This document shows, piece after piece, positions 55,556 through 64,000 of a DNA stretch of 64,000 bases. The notes under the pieces are model-generated. The model was given only the letters and a program-made list of their open reading frames with translations. It was not told where the DNA came from and made no database searches. The DNA lies in the NCBI RefSeq assembly GCF_019345465.1, contig NZ_JAHKRC010000004.1, positions 124,001 to 188,000 on the forward strand, in the 5' to 3' direction. How positions within the stretch are numbered: the stretch's first letter is position 1; each line of letters starts with the position of its first letter. Source of the stretch: Pseudomonas sp. NKUCC02_KPG (GTDB taxonomy: Bacteria > Pseudomonadota > Gammaproteobacteria > Pseudomonadales > Pseudomonadaceae). A program made the position numbers and the translations under genes.

Positions 55556-57057
55556 TTCTTGCGCTTCTTGTCGCTCTTCTCGAATGCGGCTTCCAGCGCC
55601 TCGTTGATCGTGCGCAACACTTTGACCCGCGCCCAGCGCTTGTCATTGGCTTCAACCAGTGTCCAGGAGGAAATCTCGGTGCTGGTGCGGTCAACCATGT
55701 CGCACACTGCCTTGCGATACACATCCCACTTCTCGCGGTTGCGCCAGTCTTCCTCGGTGATTTTGAAGCGCTTGAACGGGATTTCTTCACGCTCATGAAA
55801 ACGCTCAAGCTGGACATCTTTATCAATCGCCAGCCAGAACTTGACGACAATCACGCCCGCAGCACGCAACTGCTCCTCGAAGTCATTGATCTCACCATAG
55901 GCGCGCATCCAGTCAGCCGGGGTGCAAAAGCCTTCGACCCGCTCCACCAGTACCCGCCCATACCATGAGCGATCAAAGATCGTGAACTTGCCGCGCCCCG
56001 GAATCTGTCGCCAGAAGCGCCACAAGTAGGGCTGTGCGCGCTCATCTTCAGAAGGCGCAGCAATCGGCACGATATTGTACTGACGCGGGTCAAGCGCCGC
56101 CGCCACGCGCTTGATCGATCCGCCCTTGCCTGCCGCATCGTTGCCTTCAAACACCGATACCAGCGCATGACGACGCATCCGCTTGTCGCGCATCAATCCC
56201 GACAAGCGTGCCTGCTCGGTGATCAACTGTTCCTGATAATCGTCTTTTTCCAGATGCTGGGTCATATCCAGGCAGTCGAGCAGGCTCAAACCGTCCTGGG
56301 TTTCAGTCAACGGCGCGACATGGGTGGCGCGCACTTTTGTTTTGGGTTCATTCAGCGCGGCTTGCAGACCCTCAAGCAGAATCTTGCCCACTGTCAGGCT
56401 GCGGTAATACGGATCGACACCCTCAACGATGTTCCAGGGCGCGTAGTCACGGCTGGTTCGACGAATCACACGCTCGCCAAACCGTACGAAGCGATCGTAG
56501 GTTTCTGACTGTTGCCAATCCAGTGGACTGATACGCCAGCTATGCAACGGGTCATCCTTGAGTGCCTTGAGACGGGCTTTCATCTGTTTCTTGGACAAAT
56601 GGAACCAGAACTTGAAAATCACCGCCCCTTCGTTGCACAGCATTTTTTCCAGACGTTCCGCGCCATTGATGGCCTGATCGAGCACGGCATCCTTGAAACG
56701 ACCATGAACCCGGCCCTGCAGCATCTGGCTGTACCAGTTACCGAAGAACACCCCCATGCGACCTTTGGCCGGTAACTGGCGCCAGTAGCGCCAGGCGGGC
56801 GGGTGCGCCAACTCTTCATCGGTTTGCTGATCAAAGGTTCGCACTTCAATCAGCCGCGGATCCATCCACTCACTCAACAGCTTGACCGTCTCGCCTTTGC
56901 CGGCGCCTTCAATACCATTGATCAACACGATGACAGCCGAGCGCTTCTGCTGGTGGAGATCGTATTGAGCTTCAAGCAACGCTTCGCGTAAGGCGGGAAC
57001 TTCCCTGTCGTAGGTTTCTTTATCGATGGCATGACCGATTTCAGCGGATTCGAACAT
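55552..57057 (-). CDS. pap: Polyphosphate:AMP phosphotransferase (two-domain PPK2)
   Basis: This enzyme phosphorylates AMP to ADP with polyphosphate. The 501-residue protein has two PPK2 domains (about 15-235 and 280-490), the class II arrangement. Walker A is GIEGAGKGET (about 48-57) in the first domain and FEGNDAAGKGGSIKR (about 304) in the second, each followed by an RRT/RP... Walker B region (DRSWYGRVLVERVEGF in the second). The second domain carries the more canonical motifs and is probably catalytic. It is divergent from mnmC. Confidence 0.93.
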   Translation of the reverse strand: MFESAEIGHAIDKETYDREVPALREALLEAQYDLHQQKRSAVIVLINGIEGAGKGETVKLLSEWMDPRLIEVRTFDQQTDEELAHPPAWRYWRQLPAKGRMGVFFGNWYSQMLQGRVHGRFKDAVLDQAINGAERLEKMLCNEGAVIFKFWFHLSKKQMKARLKALKDDPLHSWRISPLDWQQSETYDRFVRFGERVIRRTSRDYAPWNIVEGVDPYYRSLTVGKILLEGLQAALNEPKTKVRATHVAPLTETQDGLSLLDCLDMTQHLEKDDYQEQLITEQARLSGLMRDKRMRRHALVSVFEGNDAAGKGGSIKRVAAALDPRQYNIVPIAAPSEDERAQPYLWRFWRQIPGRGKFTIFDRSWYGRVLVERVEGFCTPADWMRAYGEINDFEEQLRAAGVIVVKFWLAIDKDVQLERFHEREEIPFKRFKITEEDWRNREKWDVYRKAVCDMVDRTSTEISSWTLVEANDKRWARVKVLRTINEALEAAFEKSDKKRKK

Positions 57058-57196
57058 AGAAAGCTCCCTGGCAAGATTTCACAAGCCTAGCGGATTGCGT
57101 CTAAACGTGTAGGAACAACACTCACAAAACTGTCATGGATCAGTCGCACCGCTGCTGATCCGCTAGAATGGCCGCCTTAACGTTGCCGAGCCGCAC

Positions 57197-59176
57197 ATGA
57201 CTACTGAAATGCCCAATGCCCAGATTGACTGGGATGACCAAGGTCGCCCCCATTCGCGGGTGTTTGATGACGTGTACTTTTCGGACAAGTCCGGCCTGGA
57301 AGAAACCCGTTATGTCTTTATCGAGCAGAACGCACTCGCAGAGCGTTTCGCGGCTTTGCCCGCCAATGCCCAGCTGGTGATTGGCGAGACCGGTTTCGGC
57401 ACCGGCCTGAATTTTCTGTGCGCCTGGCAGTTGTTTGAACAAACGGCACGGCCCGACGCCCGCCTGCACTTCATCAGTGTCGAGAAGTACCCGCTCACCC
57501 GCCAGGACCTGCAGCGGGCCCTCGCCCTGTGGCCCGAACTGACGCCATTCAGCGATCAGTTGCTGGCGGCCTACTTTGCGATTCACCCGGGATTCCAGAC
57601 CCTGAGCCTGGACAATGGCCGGGTAACCCTCACGTTATTGATCGGTGACGTGCTGGAACAACTGCCGCAACTGGACGCGCAAGTCGACGCCTGGTTTCTC
57701 GATGGCTTCGCTCCGGCAAAAAACCCCGAGATGTGGACACCCGAACTGTTCGCGCAACTGGCGCGCCTGGCAGCTCCCGAGTCCACCATCAGTACCTTCA
57801 CCAGCACCGGCTGGGTGCGCCGGGCGCTGAACGAAGCGGGTTTCAAGATGCGCCGCACGCCTGGGATCGGTCATAAATGGGAAATCCTGCGCGGCACTTT
57901 TGTCGGGTTGCCTGACAGCGTGACCGCGACACCCGGCGTCAAACCCTGGTTTGCCCGCCCGCCTCAGGTACAAGGCCCACGCAAAGCGTTGGTCATTGGT
58001 GGCGGCCTGTCGGGTTGCGCCAGTGCCAACAGCCTGGCCCGCCGCGGTTGGCAGGTGGTTCTGCTGGAGCGCCATGAGCGGCTGGCCAAGGAAGCATCGG
58101 GTAATCCACAGGGCGTGCTGTACCTCAAGCTGTCGGCGCACGGTACAACCCTGTCGCAGTTGATTGTCAGCGGATTCGGCTACACCCGTCGCCTGCTGGA
58201 ACACCTGCAACGCGGGCGTGACTGGGATGATTGCGGCGTTCTGCAATTGGGCTTCAATGCCAAGGAAGCCCAACGCCAGGCCCAACTGGCCGCGGCATTT
58301 CCACCTGAGCTGGTGCATCTGGTGGATCAGCCCCAGGCACAAGCGCTGGCCGGAATAGAACTGGCTCACGGCGGGCTGTTCTATCCCGAGGGAGGCTGGG
58401 TTAACCCGCCCGCACTTTGCCATTACCAGACCTTGCACCCCAATGTTCAGGTCTTGACGCACCATGAGGTGTTGCAACTGCACAAGGTCGATGACCAGTG
58501 GCAAGCCTGTCAGGACGACACACTACTGGCTCAAGCACCGGTGGTAATTCTTGCCGGTGCTGCAGAGGTCAAGCGTTTCCCGGCCAGCAGCGACTTGCCG
58601 CTCAAGCGCATTCGAGGACAAATCACTCAGCTGGTTGAAACCCAGAACAGCGCCGTGCTTAAAACGGTGGTCTGTGCCGAAGGATATGTGGCCCCCGGCC
58701 GCCTGGGTGAGCACACGCTGGGTGCCAGTTTCGACTTTCATAACGAAGACCTGACCACCACCCCCGAGGGGCATCAGGGCAACCTCGACCTGCTACAGGA
58801 AATATCCCCGGACCTTGCCCATCGACTCGGTGACGGGCAACTCGATCCCCATACCCTGCAGGGTTGGGCTGCCTTTCGTTGCACCAGCCCGGACTATTTG
58901 CCGATTGTTGGCCCACTGACGGACCCGGAGCAGTTTGCAAGTGCCTATGCCGTTTTGCGCAAGGATGCCCGCCAGGTGCCAGACACGTCCTGCCCCTGGC
59001 TCGCAGGCTTGTATATCAACAGCGGCCACGGTTCCCGAGGGCTGATTACCGCGCCGCTGTCCGGTGAACTACTGGCGGCCTGGATCAACAATGAGCCTCT
59101 GCCCCTGCCACGGGTTGTGGCCGAAGCCTGCCTGCCAAACCGTTTCGGTCTGCGAGCGCTGATCAAAGGGTTATAG
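57197..59176 (+). CDS. mnmC: tRNA mnm5s2U biosynthesis bifunctional protein MnmC
   Basis: MnmC completes the mnm5s2U modification at tRNA wobble uridine: the C-terminal FAD oxidase removes the carboxymethyl group from cmnm5s2U, and the N-terminal methyltransferase adds a methyl. The 659-residue product fits. The N-terminal SAM motif is ETGFGTGLNFLCAW (about 57), with the DGFAPAKNPEMW motif (about 170). The C-terminal FAD motif is ALVIGGGLSGCASANSLARR (about 263-282). It begins 140 bp after the divergent pap start. Confidence 0.95.
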   Translation: MTTEMPNAQIDWDDQGRPHSRVFDDVYFSDKSGLEETRYVFIEQNALAERFAALPANAQLVIGETGFGTGLNFLCAWQLFEQTARPDARLHFISVEKYPLTRQDLQRALALWPELTPFSDQLLAAYFAIHPGFQTLSLDNGRVTLTLLIGDVLEQLPQLDAQVDAWFLDGFAPAKNPEMWTPELFAQLARLAAPESTISTFTSTGWVRRALNEAGFKMRRTPGIGHKWEILRGTFVGLPDSVTATPGVKPWFARPPQVQGPRKALVIGGGLSGCASANSLARRGWQVVLLERHERLAKEASGNPQGVLYLKLSAHGTTLSQLIVSGFGYTRRLLEHLQRGRDWDDCGVLQLGFNAKEAQRQAQLAAAFPPELVHLVDQPQAQALAGIELAHGGLFYPEGGWVNPPALCHYQTLHPNVQVLTHHEVLQLHKVDDQWQACQDDTLLAQAPVVILAGAAEVKRFPASSDLPLKRIRGQITQLVETQNSAVLKTVVCAEGYVAPGRLGEHTLGASFDFHNEDLTTTPEGHQGNLDLLQEISPDLAHRLGDGQLDPHTLQGWAAFRCTSPDYLPIVGPLTDPEQFASAYAVLRKDARQVPDTSCPWLAGLYINSGHGSRGLITAPLSGELLAAWINNEPLPLPRVVAEACLPNRFGLRALIKGL

Positions 59177-59187
59177 CCTTAGTGCTG

Positions 59188-59228
59188 GCCGGTTAACGGC
59201 AGATTTCTGCCCCCTTGCGTTAACCGGC
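59188..59228. other. Inverted repeat after mnmC
   Basis: Perfect 11-bp arms GCCGGTTAACG and CGTTAACCGGC separated by 19 bases, 12 bp after the mnmC stop. There is no T-run. It may be a terminator or a small structured element. Confidence 0.45.
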
Positions 59229-59585
59229 AGCCCATTGATGGATGGCATTGCTCAACAGCAATCGTTGAGGATGCCTTGTCGCCTATCCAGAGGTGCATAA
59301 AGCCCTGGTCAACCCCCTTGAAATACCCTGCCTTGCGCCCCGTGCAAACGTCTGCTTGATCAACCTCCTGTAAGTTTTATTGAACGATCCGGGCCTCAGT
59401 TACTCGATAAAACACGGTCGTTTACCGCGCCGCGGGTATCTTTTGCCCTGCGCCGCACGGGCTGGCGATGGCGCCTGACGCTTCATCGCCCCTTTAAAAC
59501 CGGGCCCAAGCGCTACATGGCGTCTCGCAAAGACGCTGACTCAACCTGTAGCACCACATGCCGAAATACCAAGGATTTAAACACC
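59229..59585. other. Upstream region of the NAGGN operon, no gene seen
   Basis: About 350 bp without a convincing gene. It should carry the promoter of the osmoprotectant operon (see 59380-59409). Confidence 0.5.
59380..59409 (+). promoter_or_regulatory. Candidate promoter of the NAGGN operon (sigma-70 or AlgU type)
   Basis: TTGAAC (59380) with TCGATA (59404) after 18 bases could be a sigma-70 promoter. Read as an AlgU/sigma-E type it gives GAACGA-N16-TCGAT, a partial match to GAACTT-N16/17-TCNNA. It lies 176 bp before the asnO start. Confidence 0.3.
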
Positions 59586-61358
59586 ATGTGCGGATTAGCT
59601 GGAGAGTTACGTTTTGATCAACACCCTGCCGACCTGGCAGCCATCGAACGCATTACCCACCACCTGGCCCCCCGTGGACCTGATGCCTGGGGTTTCCACA
59701 GCCAGGGGCCGATAGCCCTCGGCCACCGTCGTCTGAAAATCATGGATTTGTCGGACGGCTCCGCTCAACCGATGGTTGACAGCCAACTGGGCCTGTCACT
59801 GGCGTTCAACGGCGCAATCTATAACTTCCCCGAATTGAGAGCCGAGCTTGAACACCTCGGTTATGCCTTTTACTCCGACGGCGACACTGAAGTGCTGCTC
59901 AAGGGCTATCACGCCTGGGGTGAAGCGCTGCTGCCCAAACTCAATGGCATGTTTGCGTTTGCCATTTGGGAGCGCGACACCCAGCGCCTGTTTATCGCCC
60001 GCGACCGTTTGGGGGTTAAGCCTCTTTACCTGTCACGTACCGGGGAACGTTTGCGCTTTGCCTCCACCCTGCCCGCGCTGCTCAAGGGCGGCGATATCAA
60101 TCCGATGCTCGACCCCGTGGCACTCAATCACTATTTGAATTTCCATGCCGTGGTGCCCGCGCCCCGCACGCTGATTGCCGGGATTGAAAAATTGCCCCCC
60201 GCCACCTGGCTGCGTATCGATGCCAACGGTCATACCGAGCAGAAAACCTGGTGGACCCTGCCCTACGGCCCCCATGCCGATGAACTCGACTTGACCCTCG
60301 AGGACTGGCGCGACCGTGTTCTGGACAGTACCCGCGAAGCTGTGGCTATTCGCCAACGTGCGGCAGTGGATGTCGGCGTGCTGCTCTCGGGCGGGGTTGA
60401 CTCCAGCTTGCTGGTGGGTTTGTTGCGCGAAGTGGGCGTACAGGACTTGTCGACCTTTTCCATCGGCTTTGAGGACTCGGGCGGCGAGCGCGGCGATGAG
60501 TTCCAGTATTCGGACTTGATCGCCCGGCATTACGGCACCCGCCATCACCAACTGCGCATTGGTGAGCACGAAATCATTGAGCAACTGCCTGCGGCCTTTC
60601 GCGCCATGAGCGAACCGATGGTCAGCCACGACTGCATCGCGTTTTATCTGCTGTCGCGTGAGGTGGCCAAGCACTGCAAGGTGGTGCAGAGCGGCCAGGG
60701 CGCCGACGAACTGTTTGCCGGGTATCACTGGTATCCGCCCGTCGATGCCGCCGACGACCCTTATGCCGCTTACCGCGAAGCGTTTTTTGATCGCAGTTAC
60801 GACGAGTACAAGGCCACGGTGCAGCCGCAATGGCTGACGGCCAATGATGCGGCCGGGGATTTTGTACGCGAGCACTTTGCCCAGCCAGGCGCCAGCGCGG
60901 GGGTGGACAAAGCCCTGCGACTGGACAGCACGGTGATGCTGGTGGATGACCCGGTCAAACGGGTCGACAACATGACCATGGCCTGGGGCCTTGAGGCCCG
61001 TACACCGTTTCTGGATTACCGTCTGGCCGAACTCTCGGCACGTATTCCGGCGCGGTTCAAATTGCCGGACGGCGGCAAGCAGGTACTCAAGGAAGCGGCG
61101 CGGCTGGTGATCCCAAGCGAAGTGATCGACCGCAAGAAAGGTTACTTCCCGGTGCCTGGTCTCAAGCACTTGCAGGGCGACACGCTGAACTGGGTCCGTG
61201 ACCTGCTGCTGGACCCGAGCCAGGATCGAGGGCTGTTTCAGCCAGCGATGCTTGATCAACTGCTGACCCACCCACAAAGCCAGCTGACGCCTCTTAACGG
61301 TTCAAAGCTATGGCAACTGGCAGCCTTGAACCTGTGGCTGAGCGAACAAGGAATCTGA
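59586..61358 (+). CDS. asnO: N-acetylglutaminylglutamine amidotransferase (asparagine synthetase-like)
   Basis: This enzyme amidates N-acetylglutaminylglutamine to NAGGN, a dipeptide osmoprotectant of Pseudomonas and rhizobia. The start at 59586 (MCGLAGELRF) places Cys2 as the glutamine amidotransferase nucleophile; the frame extends 23 codons upstream without use. The 590-residue protein has GHRRLKIMDLSDG (about 50), the synthetase PP-loop LLSGGVDSSLLVG (about 265), and GQGADELFAGYHWY (about 367). It starts the three-gene NAGGN operon and is followed by ngs after 3 bp. Confidence 0.93.
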   Translation: MCGLAGELRFDQHPADLAAIERITHHLAPRGPDAWGFHSQGPIALGHRRLKIMDLSDGSAQPMVDSQLGLSLAFNGAIYNFPELRAELEHLGYAFYSDGDTEVLLKGYHAWGEALLPKLNGMFAFAIWERDTQRLFIARDRLGVKPLYLSRTGERLRFASTLPALLKGGDINPMLDPVALNHYLNFHAVVPAPRTLIAGIEKLPPATWLRIDANGHTEQKTWWTLPYGPHADELDLTLEDWRDRVLDSTREAVAIRQRAAVDVGVLLSGGVDSSLLVGLLREVGVQDLSTFSIGFEDSGGERGDEFQYSDLIARHYGTRHHQLRIGEHEIIEQLPAAFRAMSEPMVSHDCIAFYLLSREVAKHCKVVQSGQGADELFAGYHWYPPVDAADDPYAAYREAFFDRSYDEYKATVQPQWLTANDAAGDFVREHFAQPGASAGVDKALRLDSTVMLVDDPVKRVDNMTMAWGLEARTPFLDYRLAELSARIPARFKLPDGGKQVLKEAARLVIPSEVIDRKKGYFPVPGLKHLQGDTLNWVRDLLLDPSQDRGLFQPAMLDQLLTHPQSQLTPLNGSKLWQLAALNLWLSEQGI

Positions 61359-61361
61359 TCG

Positions 61362-63107
61362 ATGAAACCCCTCGCTACGGCTTACAGCCAGCGTCTGTTG
61401 CGTGGTCAAACACCGTCCTACGAACGCCTGCAAGCGCGCCTGGCCGAAGACGGCAGCCCACTCGACGCACAACCCGTGGCCGTGCATTGCGGCTGGGGGC
61501 GGTTGCTGATCGGGCATACTTTTCCCGACCCCGCCAGCCTCGCCAACGAGTTGCTCAACGAACAACCCGGTGAGCGCGATATCGCGCTGTATGTGGCGGC
61601 GCCGCAGCAAGTGCTGGCCCAGTCGCCACAACAGCTGTTTCTCGACCCTTCGGACACCTTGCGCCTGTGGTTTACCGATTACCGCCCGGCTACCCGCGTG
61701 TTTCGCGGCTTCCGGATCCGTCGGGCACAAAGCGAAGCGGACTGGAACTCGATCAACACGCTGTATCAGGCGCGCTCGATGCTGCCCATCGACCCGGCAT
61801 TGCTCACCTCCCGAGATCAGGGCGGGCCGGTGTACTGGATGGCCGAGGATGAAGACAGCGGCGCGGTGATCGGCAGCGTCATGGGCCTGAACCATCACAC
61901 CGCGTTCCACGACCCGGAGAACGGCAGCAGCCTCTGGTGCCTGGCAGTGGACCCCCACTGCTCGCGGCCCGGTGTAGGCGAAGTGCTGGTCCGGCATTTG
62001 ATCGAACACTTCATGAGCCGCGGCTTGAGCTACCTCGACCTGTCGGTGCTGCACGACAACGCCCAAGCGAAAAGCCTCTACAGCAAACTGGGCTTTCGTA
62101 CCCTGTCGACCTTTGCCATCAAGCGCAAAAATGGCATCAACCAACCGCTGTTTCTCGGCCCCGGGCCTGAAGTCGGGCTCAACCCCTATGCCCGAATCCT
62201 GGTCGAAGAAGCCTTTAAACGCGGCATTGATGTGCAAATTGACGACGCGCCCGCCGGACTTTTCACTCTGAGCCACGGCGGACGACGGATTCGTTGCCGC
62301 GAATCCCTGAGCGATCTGACCAGCGCCATCAGCATGAGTCTGTGCCAGGACAAATGCCTGACCCACACAGTGTTGCAACAGGCAGGACTGAATGTCCCAA
62401 GCCAGCAATTGGCCGGTAATGCCGACGACAACCTGGGCTTTCTTGAGCAACACACGCGGGTGGTGGTCAAACCTGTGGATGGCGAGCAAGGCAATGGCGT
62501 GGCGGTGGATCTGGACAGCCTCGAGCAGGTGCAACTGGCCATCGAAGCAGCGCGTGCATTCGATAGCCGGGTGCTGCTCGAAAGCTTCCACGAGGGGCTC
62601 GACCTGCGAATTGTGGTGATCGGCTTTGAGGTCGTGGCAGCCGCCATCCGCCGTCCTGCCCAGGTGACGGGTGATGGCCTGCACACGGTCCATCGACTGA
62701 TCGAAGCACAAAGCCGACGCCGTCAGGCCGCCACTGCGGGTGAAAGCCGCATCCCGCTGGACGCAGAAACCCGGCGCACCGTACAAGCCGCTGGCTATGA
62801 GTACGACAGTATCTTGCCCGCAGGCCTGGTGCTCGCCGTGCGCCGTACGGCCAATCTGCACACGGGCGGTTGCCTCGAAGATGTGACCTCCGTGCTGCAC
62901 CCGGCGCTGGCCGACGCGGCCATTCGCGCCGCCCGGGCGCTGGATATTCCCGTGGTCGGCCTGGACTTGATGGTGCCTGCCGCCGACCAGCCCGAGTACG
63001 TATTTATCGAAGCCAACGAACGGGCCGGGCTCGCCAACCATGAGCCACAGCCGACCGCCGAACGCTTTATCGATTTACTCTTCCCCCACTGTCAGCCTGC
63101 TCTCTAG
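61362..63107 (+). CDS. ngs: N-acetylglutaminylglutamine synthetase (GNAT and ATP-grasp fusion)
   Basis: A 581-residue protein that makes N-acetylglutaminylglutamine from two glutamines, acetyl-CoA and ATP. The GNAT-type acetyltransferase domain (about 110-275) has the LAVDPHCSRPGVGEVLVRHLI acetyl-CoA loop (location only) and the ATP-grasp domain (about 320-575) has VVKPVDGEQGNGVAVDL (about 365) and FIEANERAGLANHEPQP (about 548). The pair with asnO is the known NAGGN module. It begins 3 bp after asnO and ends 23 bp before the M42 peptidase. Confidence 0.93.
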   Translation: MKPLATAYSQRLLRGQTPSYERLQARLAEDGSPLDAQPVAVHCGWGRLLIGHTFPDPASLANELLNEQPGERDIALYVAAPQQVLAQSPQQLFLDPSDTLRLWFTDYRPATRVFRGFRIRRAQSEADWNSINTLYQARSMLPIDPALLTSRDQGGPVYWMAEDEDSGAVIGSVMGLNHHTAFHDPENGSSLWCLAVDPHCSRPGVGEVLVRHLIEHFMSRGLSYLDLSVLHDNAQAKSLYSKLGFRTLSTFAIKRKNGINQPLFLGPGPEVGLNPYARILVEEAFKRGIDVQIDDAPAGLFTLSHGGRRIRCRESLSDLTSAISMSLCQDKCLTHTVLQQAGLNVPSQQLAGNADDNLGFLEQHTRVVVKPVDGEQGNGVAVDLDSLEQVQLAIEAARAFDSRVLLESFHEGLDLRIVVIGFEVVAAAIRRPAQVTGDGLHTVHRLIEAQSRRRQAATAGESRIPLDAETRRTVQAAGYEYDSILPAGLVLAVRRTANLHTGGCLEDVTSVLHPALADAAIRAARALDIPVVGLDLMVPAADQPEYVFIEANERAGLANHEPQPTAERFIDLLFPHCQPAL

Positions 63108-63130
63108 CTGACCGGCCCTCAGGAGCTTTT

Positions 63131-64000
63131 ATGAATCGCACCCTCCCTGAACCCGACCTCGACTACCTGCAACGGGTACTGCTGGAAATGCTCGCCATCC
63201 CCAGCCCCACCGGGTTTACCGACACCATCGTGCGCTATGTCGCCGAACGCCTCGATGAGCTGGGGATTCCCTTTGAGCTGACTCGACGCGGCACTTTGCG
63301 CGCGACCCTCAAGGGCCAGAAGAACAGTCCTGACCGTGCCGTTTCCGCGCATTTGGACACCATCGGCGCCAGCGTGCGGGCGATCAAGGACAACGGCCGT
63401 CTGGTCCTGGCGCCCGTGGGGTGCTGGTCCAGCCGTTTTGCTGAAGGCAGCCGGGTCAGCCTGTTCACTGACAATGGCGTGATCCGCGGCAGTGTCCTGC
63501 CATTAATGGCTTCAGGTCATGCCTTCAATACCGGGGTGGATGAGTTGCCGATCAGTTGGGACCACATCGAGTTGCGTCTGGATGCATATTGCGCGACCCG
63601 GGCCGACTGCGATTCCCTGGGGATCAATATCGGCGACTACGTGGCATTTGATCCGCTGCCGGAATTCACCGAAAGCGGCCATATCAGCGCGCGGCATCTG
63701 GACGACAAGGCCGGGGTGGCTGCACTGCTTGCCGCATTGAAGGCCATTGTGGACAGTGGCGAGCAACCGCTGATCGACTGTCATCCGCTGTTCACCATCA
63801 CCGAAGAAACGGGCAGTGGCGCGGCCGCCGCATTGCCGTGGGATGTGAGCGAGTTTGTCGGGATTGACATTGCCCCGGTAGCGCCGGGCCAGCACTCCAG
63901 CGAGCACGCGGTAAGCGTGGCGATGCAGGATTCGGGCGGGCCGTATGACTATCACTTGTCGCGGCACCTGCTGCGCCTGGCCAGCGATAATGAACTGCCG
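63131..64000 (+). CDS. NAGGN-system M42-family peptidase (partial, runs off right edge)
   Basis: The first 290 codons of a metallopeptidase of the M42 family, beginning MNRTLPEPDLDYLQRVLLEM after an AGGAG site. It is the third member of the NAGGN operon in pseudomonads and is thought to help recycle the dipeptide or regulate its pool; the actual substrate is unproven. The dinuclear-metal ligands are visible: SAHLDT (about 74), HLDDKAG (about 191), the catalytic pair TEETGSG (about 223) and GIDIAP (about 245). The C-terminus is outside the window. Confidence 0.92.
   Translation, partial: MNRTLPEPDLDYLQRVLLEMLAIPSPTGFTDTIVRYVAERLDELGIPFELTRRGTLRATLKGQKNSPDRAVSAHLDTIGASVRAIKDNGRLVLAPVGCWSSRFAEGSRVSLFTDNGVIRGSVLPLMASGHAFNTGVDELPISWDHIELRLDAYCATRADCDSLGINIGDYVAFDPLPEFTESGHISARHLDDKAGVAALLAALKAIVDSGEQPLIDCHPLFTITEETGSGAAAALPWDVSEFVGIDIAPVAPGQHSSEHAVSVAMQDSGGPYDYHLSRHLLRLASDNELP

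Noticed and set aside
61308..63041. 577-codon minus-strand frame over ngs
   Set aside because: A GC-rich antisense shadow; the plus-strand ATP-grasp/GNAT protein is clear.
1..64000. CRISPR arrays, tRNA/rRNA genes, prophage or insertion sequences
   Set aside because: No regular short direct repeats with spacers, no cloverleaf or rRNA sequence, no transposase, integrase or phage structural gene was seen.

Overview
This 64 kb window is a piece of a Pseudomonas chromosome, most likely from the fluorescens/fragi-type group rather than P. aeruginosa. The evidence is gene order (ihfB-rpsA-cmk-tyrA/aroA-hisC-pheA-serC-gyrA-mtnA-mtaD-ubiG-mupP-yciK, with an O-antigen locus between ihfB and wbpM), family-typical protein lengths, and REP elements of the pseudomonad type. 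The assignment rests on recognition; no search was run. There are no rRNA or tRNA genes, no CRISPR array, no insertion sequence and no prophage.

Layout. (1) 1-2142: 5' part of smc and a GntR-type regulator. (2) 2294-8349: purine catabolism operon xdhA-xdhB-xdhC-guaD (guanine to xanthine to urate). (3) 8468-14454: a second FCD-type GntR regulator, a BenE-family transporter, an SDR, a zinc-independent MDR reductase, pyrF, a DUF2897 peptide and a TetR regulator. (4) 14520-27859: a single-strand O-antigen block, read right to left: rfaH, an ops element, rmlA, rmlC, acyltransferase, wecE-type aminotransferase, wzx, GT2, wzy-like, GT4, wbpV-like, wbpL-like, wbpM, then a ComEA-like gene. The middle (about 19-26 kb) is visibly AT-rich compared with both flanks, as expected for a horizontally exchanged serotype cassette. 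(5) 27860-29037: about 1.2 kb with no convincing gene. (6) 29038-46008: conserved housekeeping block. (7) 46089-53870: undA (1-undecene-forming diiron oxidase), a GGDEF/EAL protein, an ABC exporter, a DsbA-like protein, trhO, bolA and a DUF2059 protein. (8) 54063-64000: fumC, polyphosphate:AMP phosphotransferase, mnmC and the NAGGN osmoprotectant operon, whose M42 peptidase gene runs off the window.

How parts work together. The O-antigen block carries its own control device: an RfaH-family gene lies immediately upstream of, and on the same strand as, an exact ops element (12 bases), followed by a strong hairpin before rmlA. This suggests processive antitermination of the long operon by a protein encoded at its head. 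The sugar genes imply a UDP-QuiNAc/FucNAc-type first sugar (WbpM, WbpV, WbpL) and a dTDP-4-amino-4,6-dideoxyhexose that is probably N-acylated; rmlB and rmlD are not in the window. The undA gene, usually labelled a TenA-family regulator, has all six expected iron ligands.

Start sites were chosen from ribosome binding sites and family lengths. Several genes use GTG starts (smc, xdhA, cmk, serC, undA, probably the ABC transporter).
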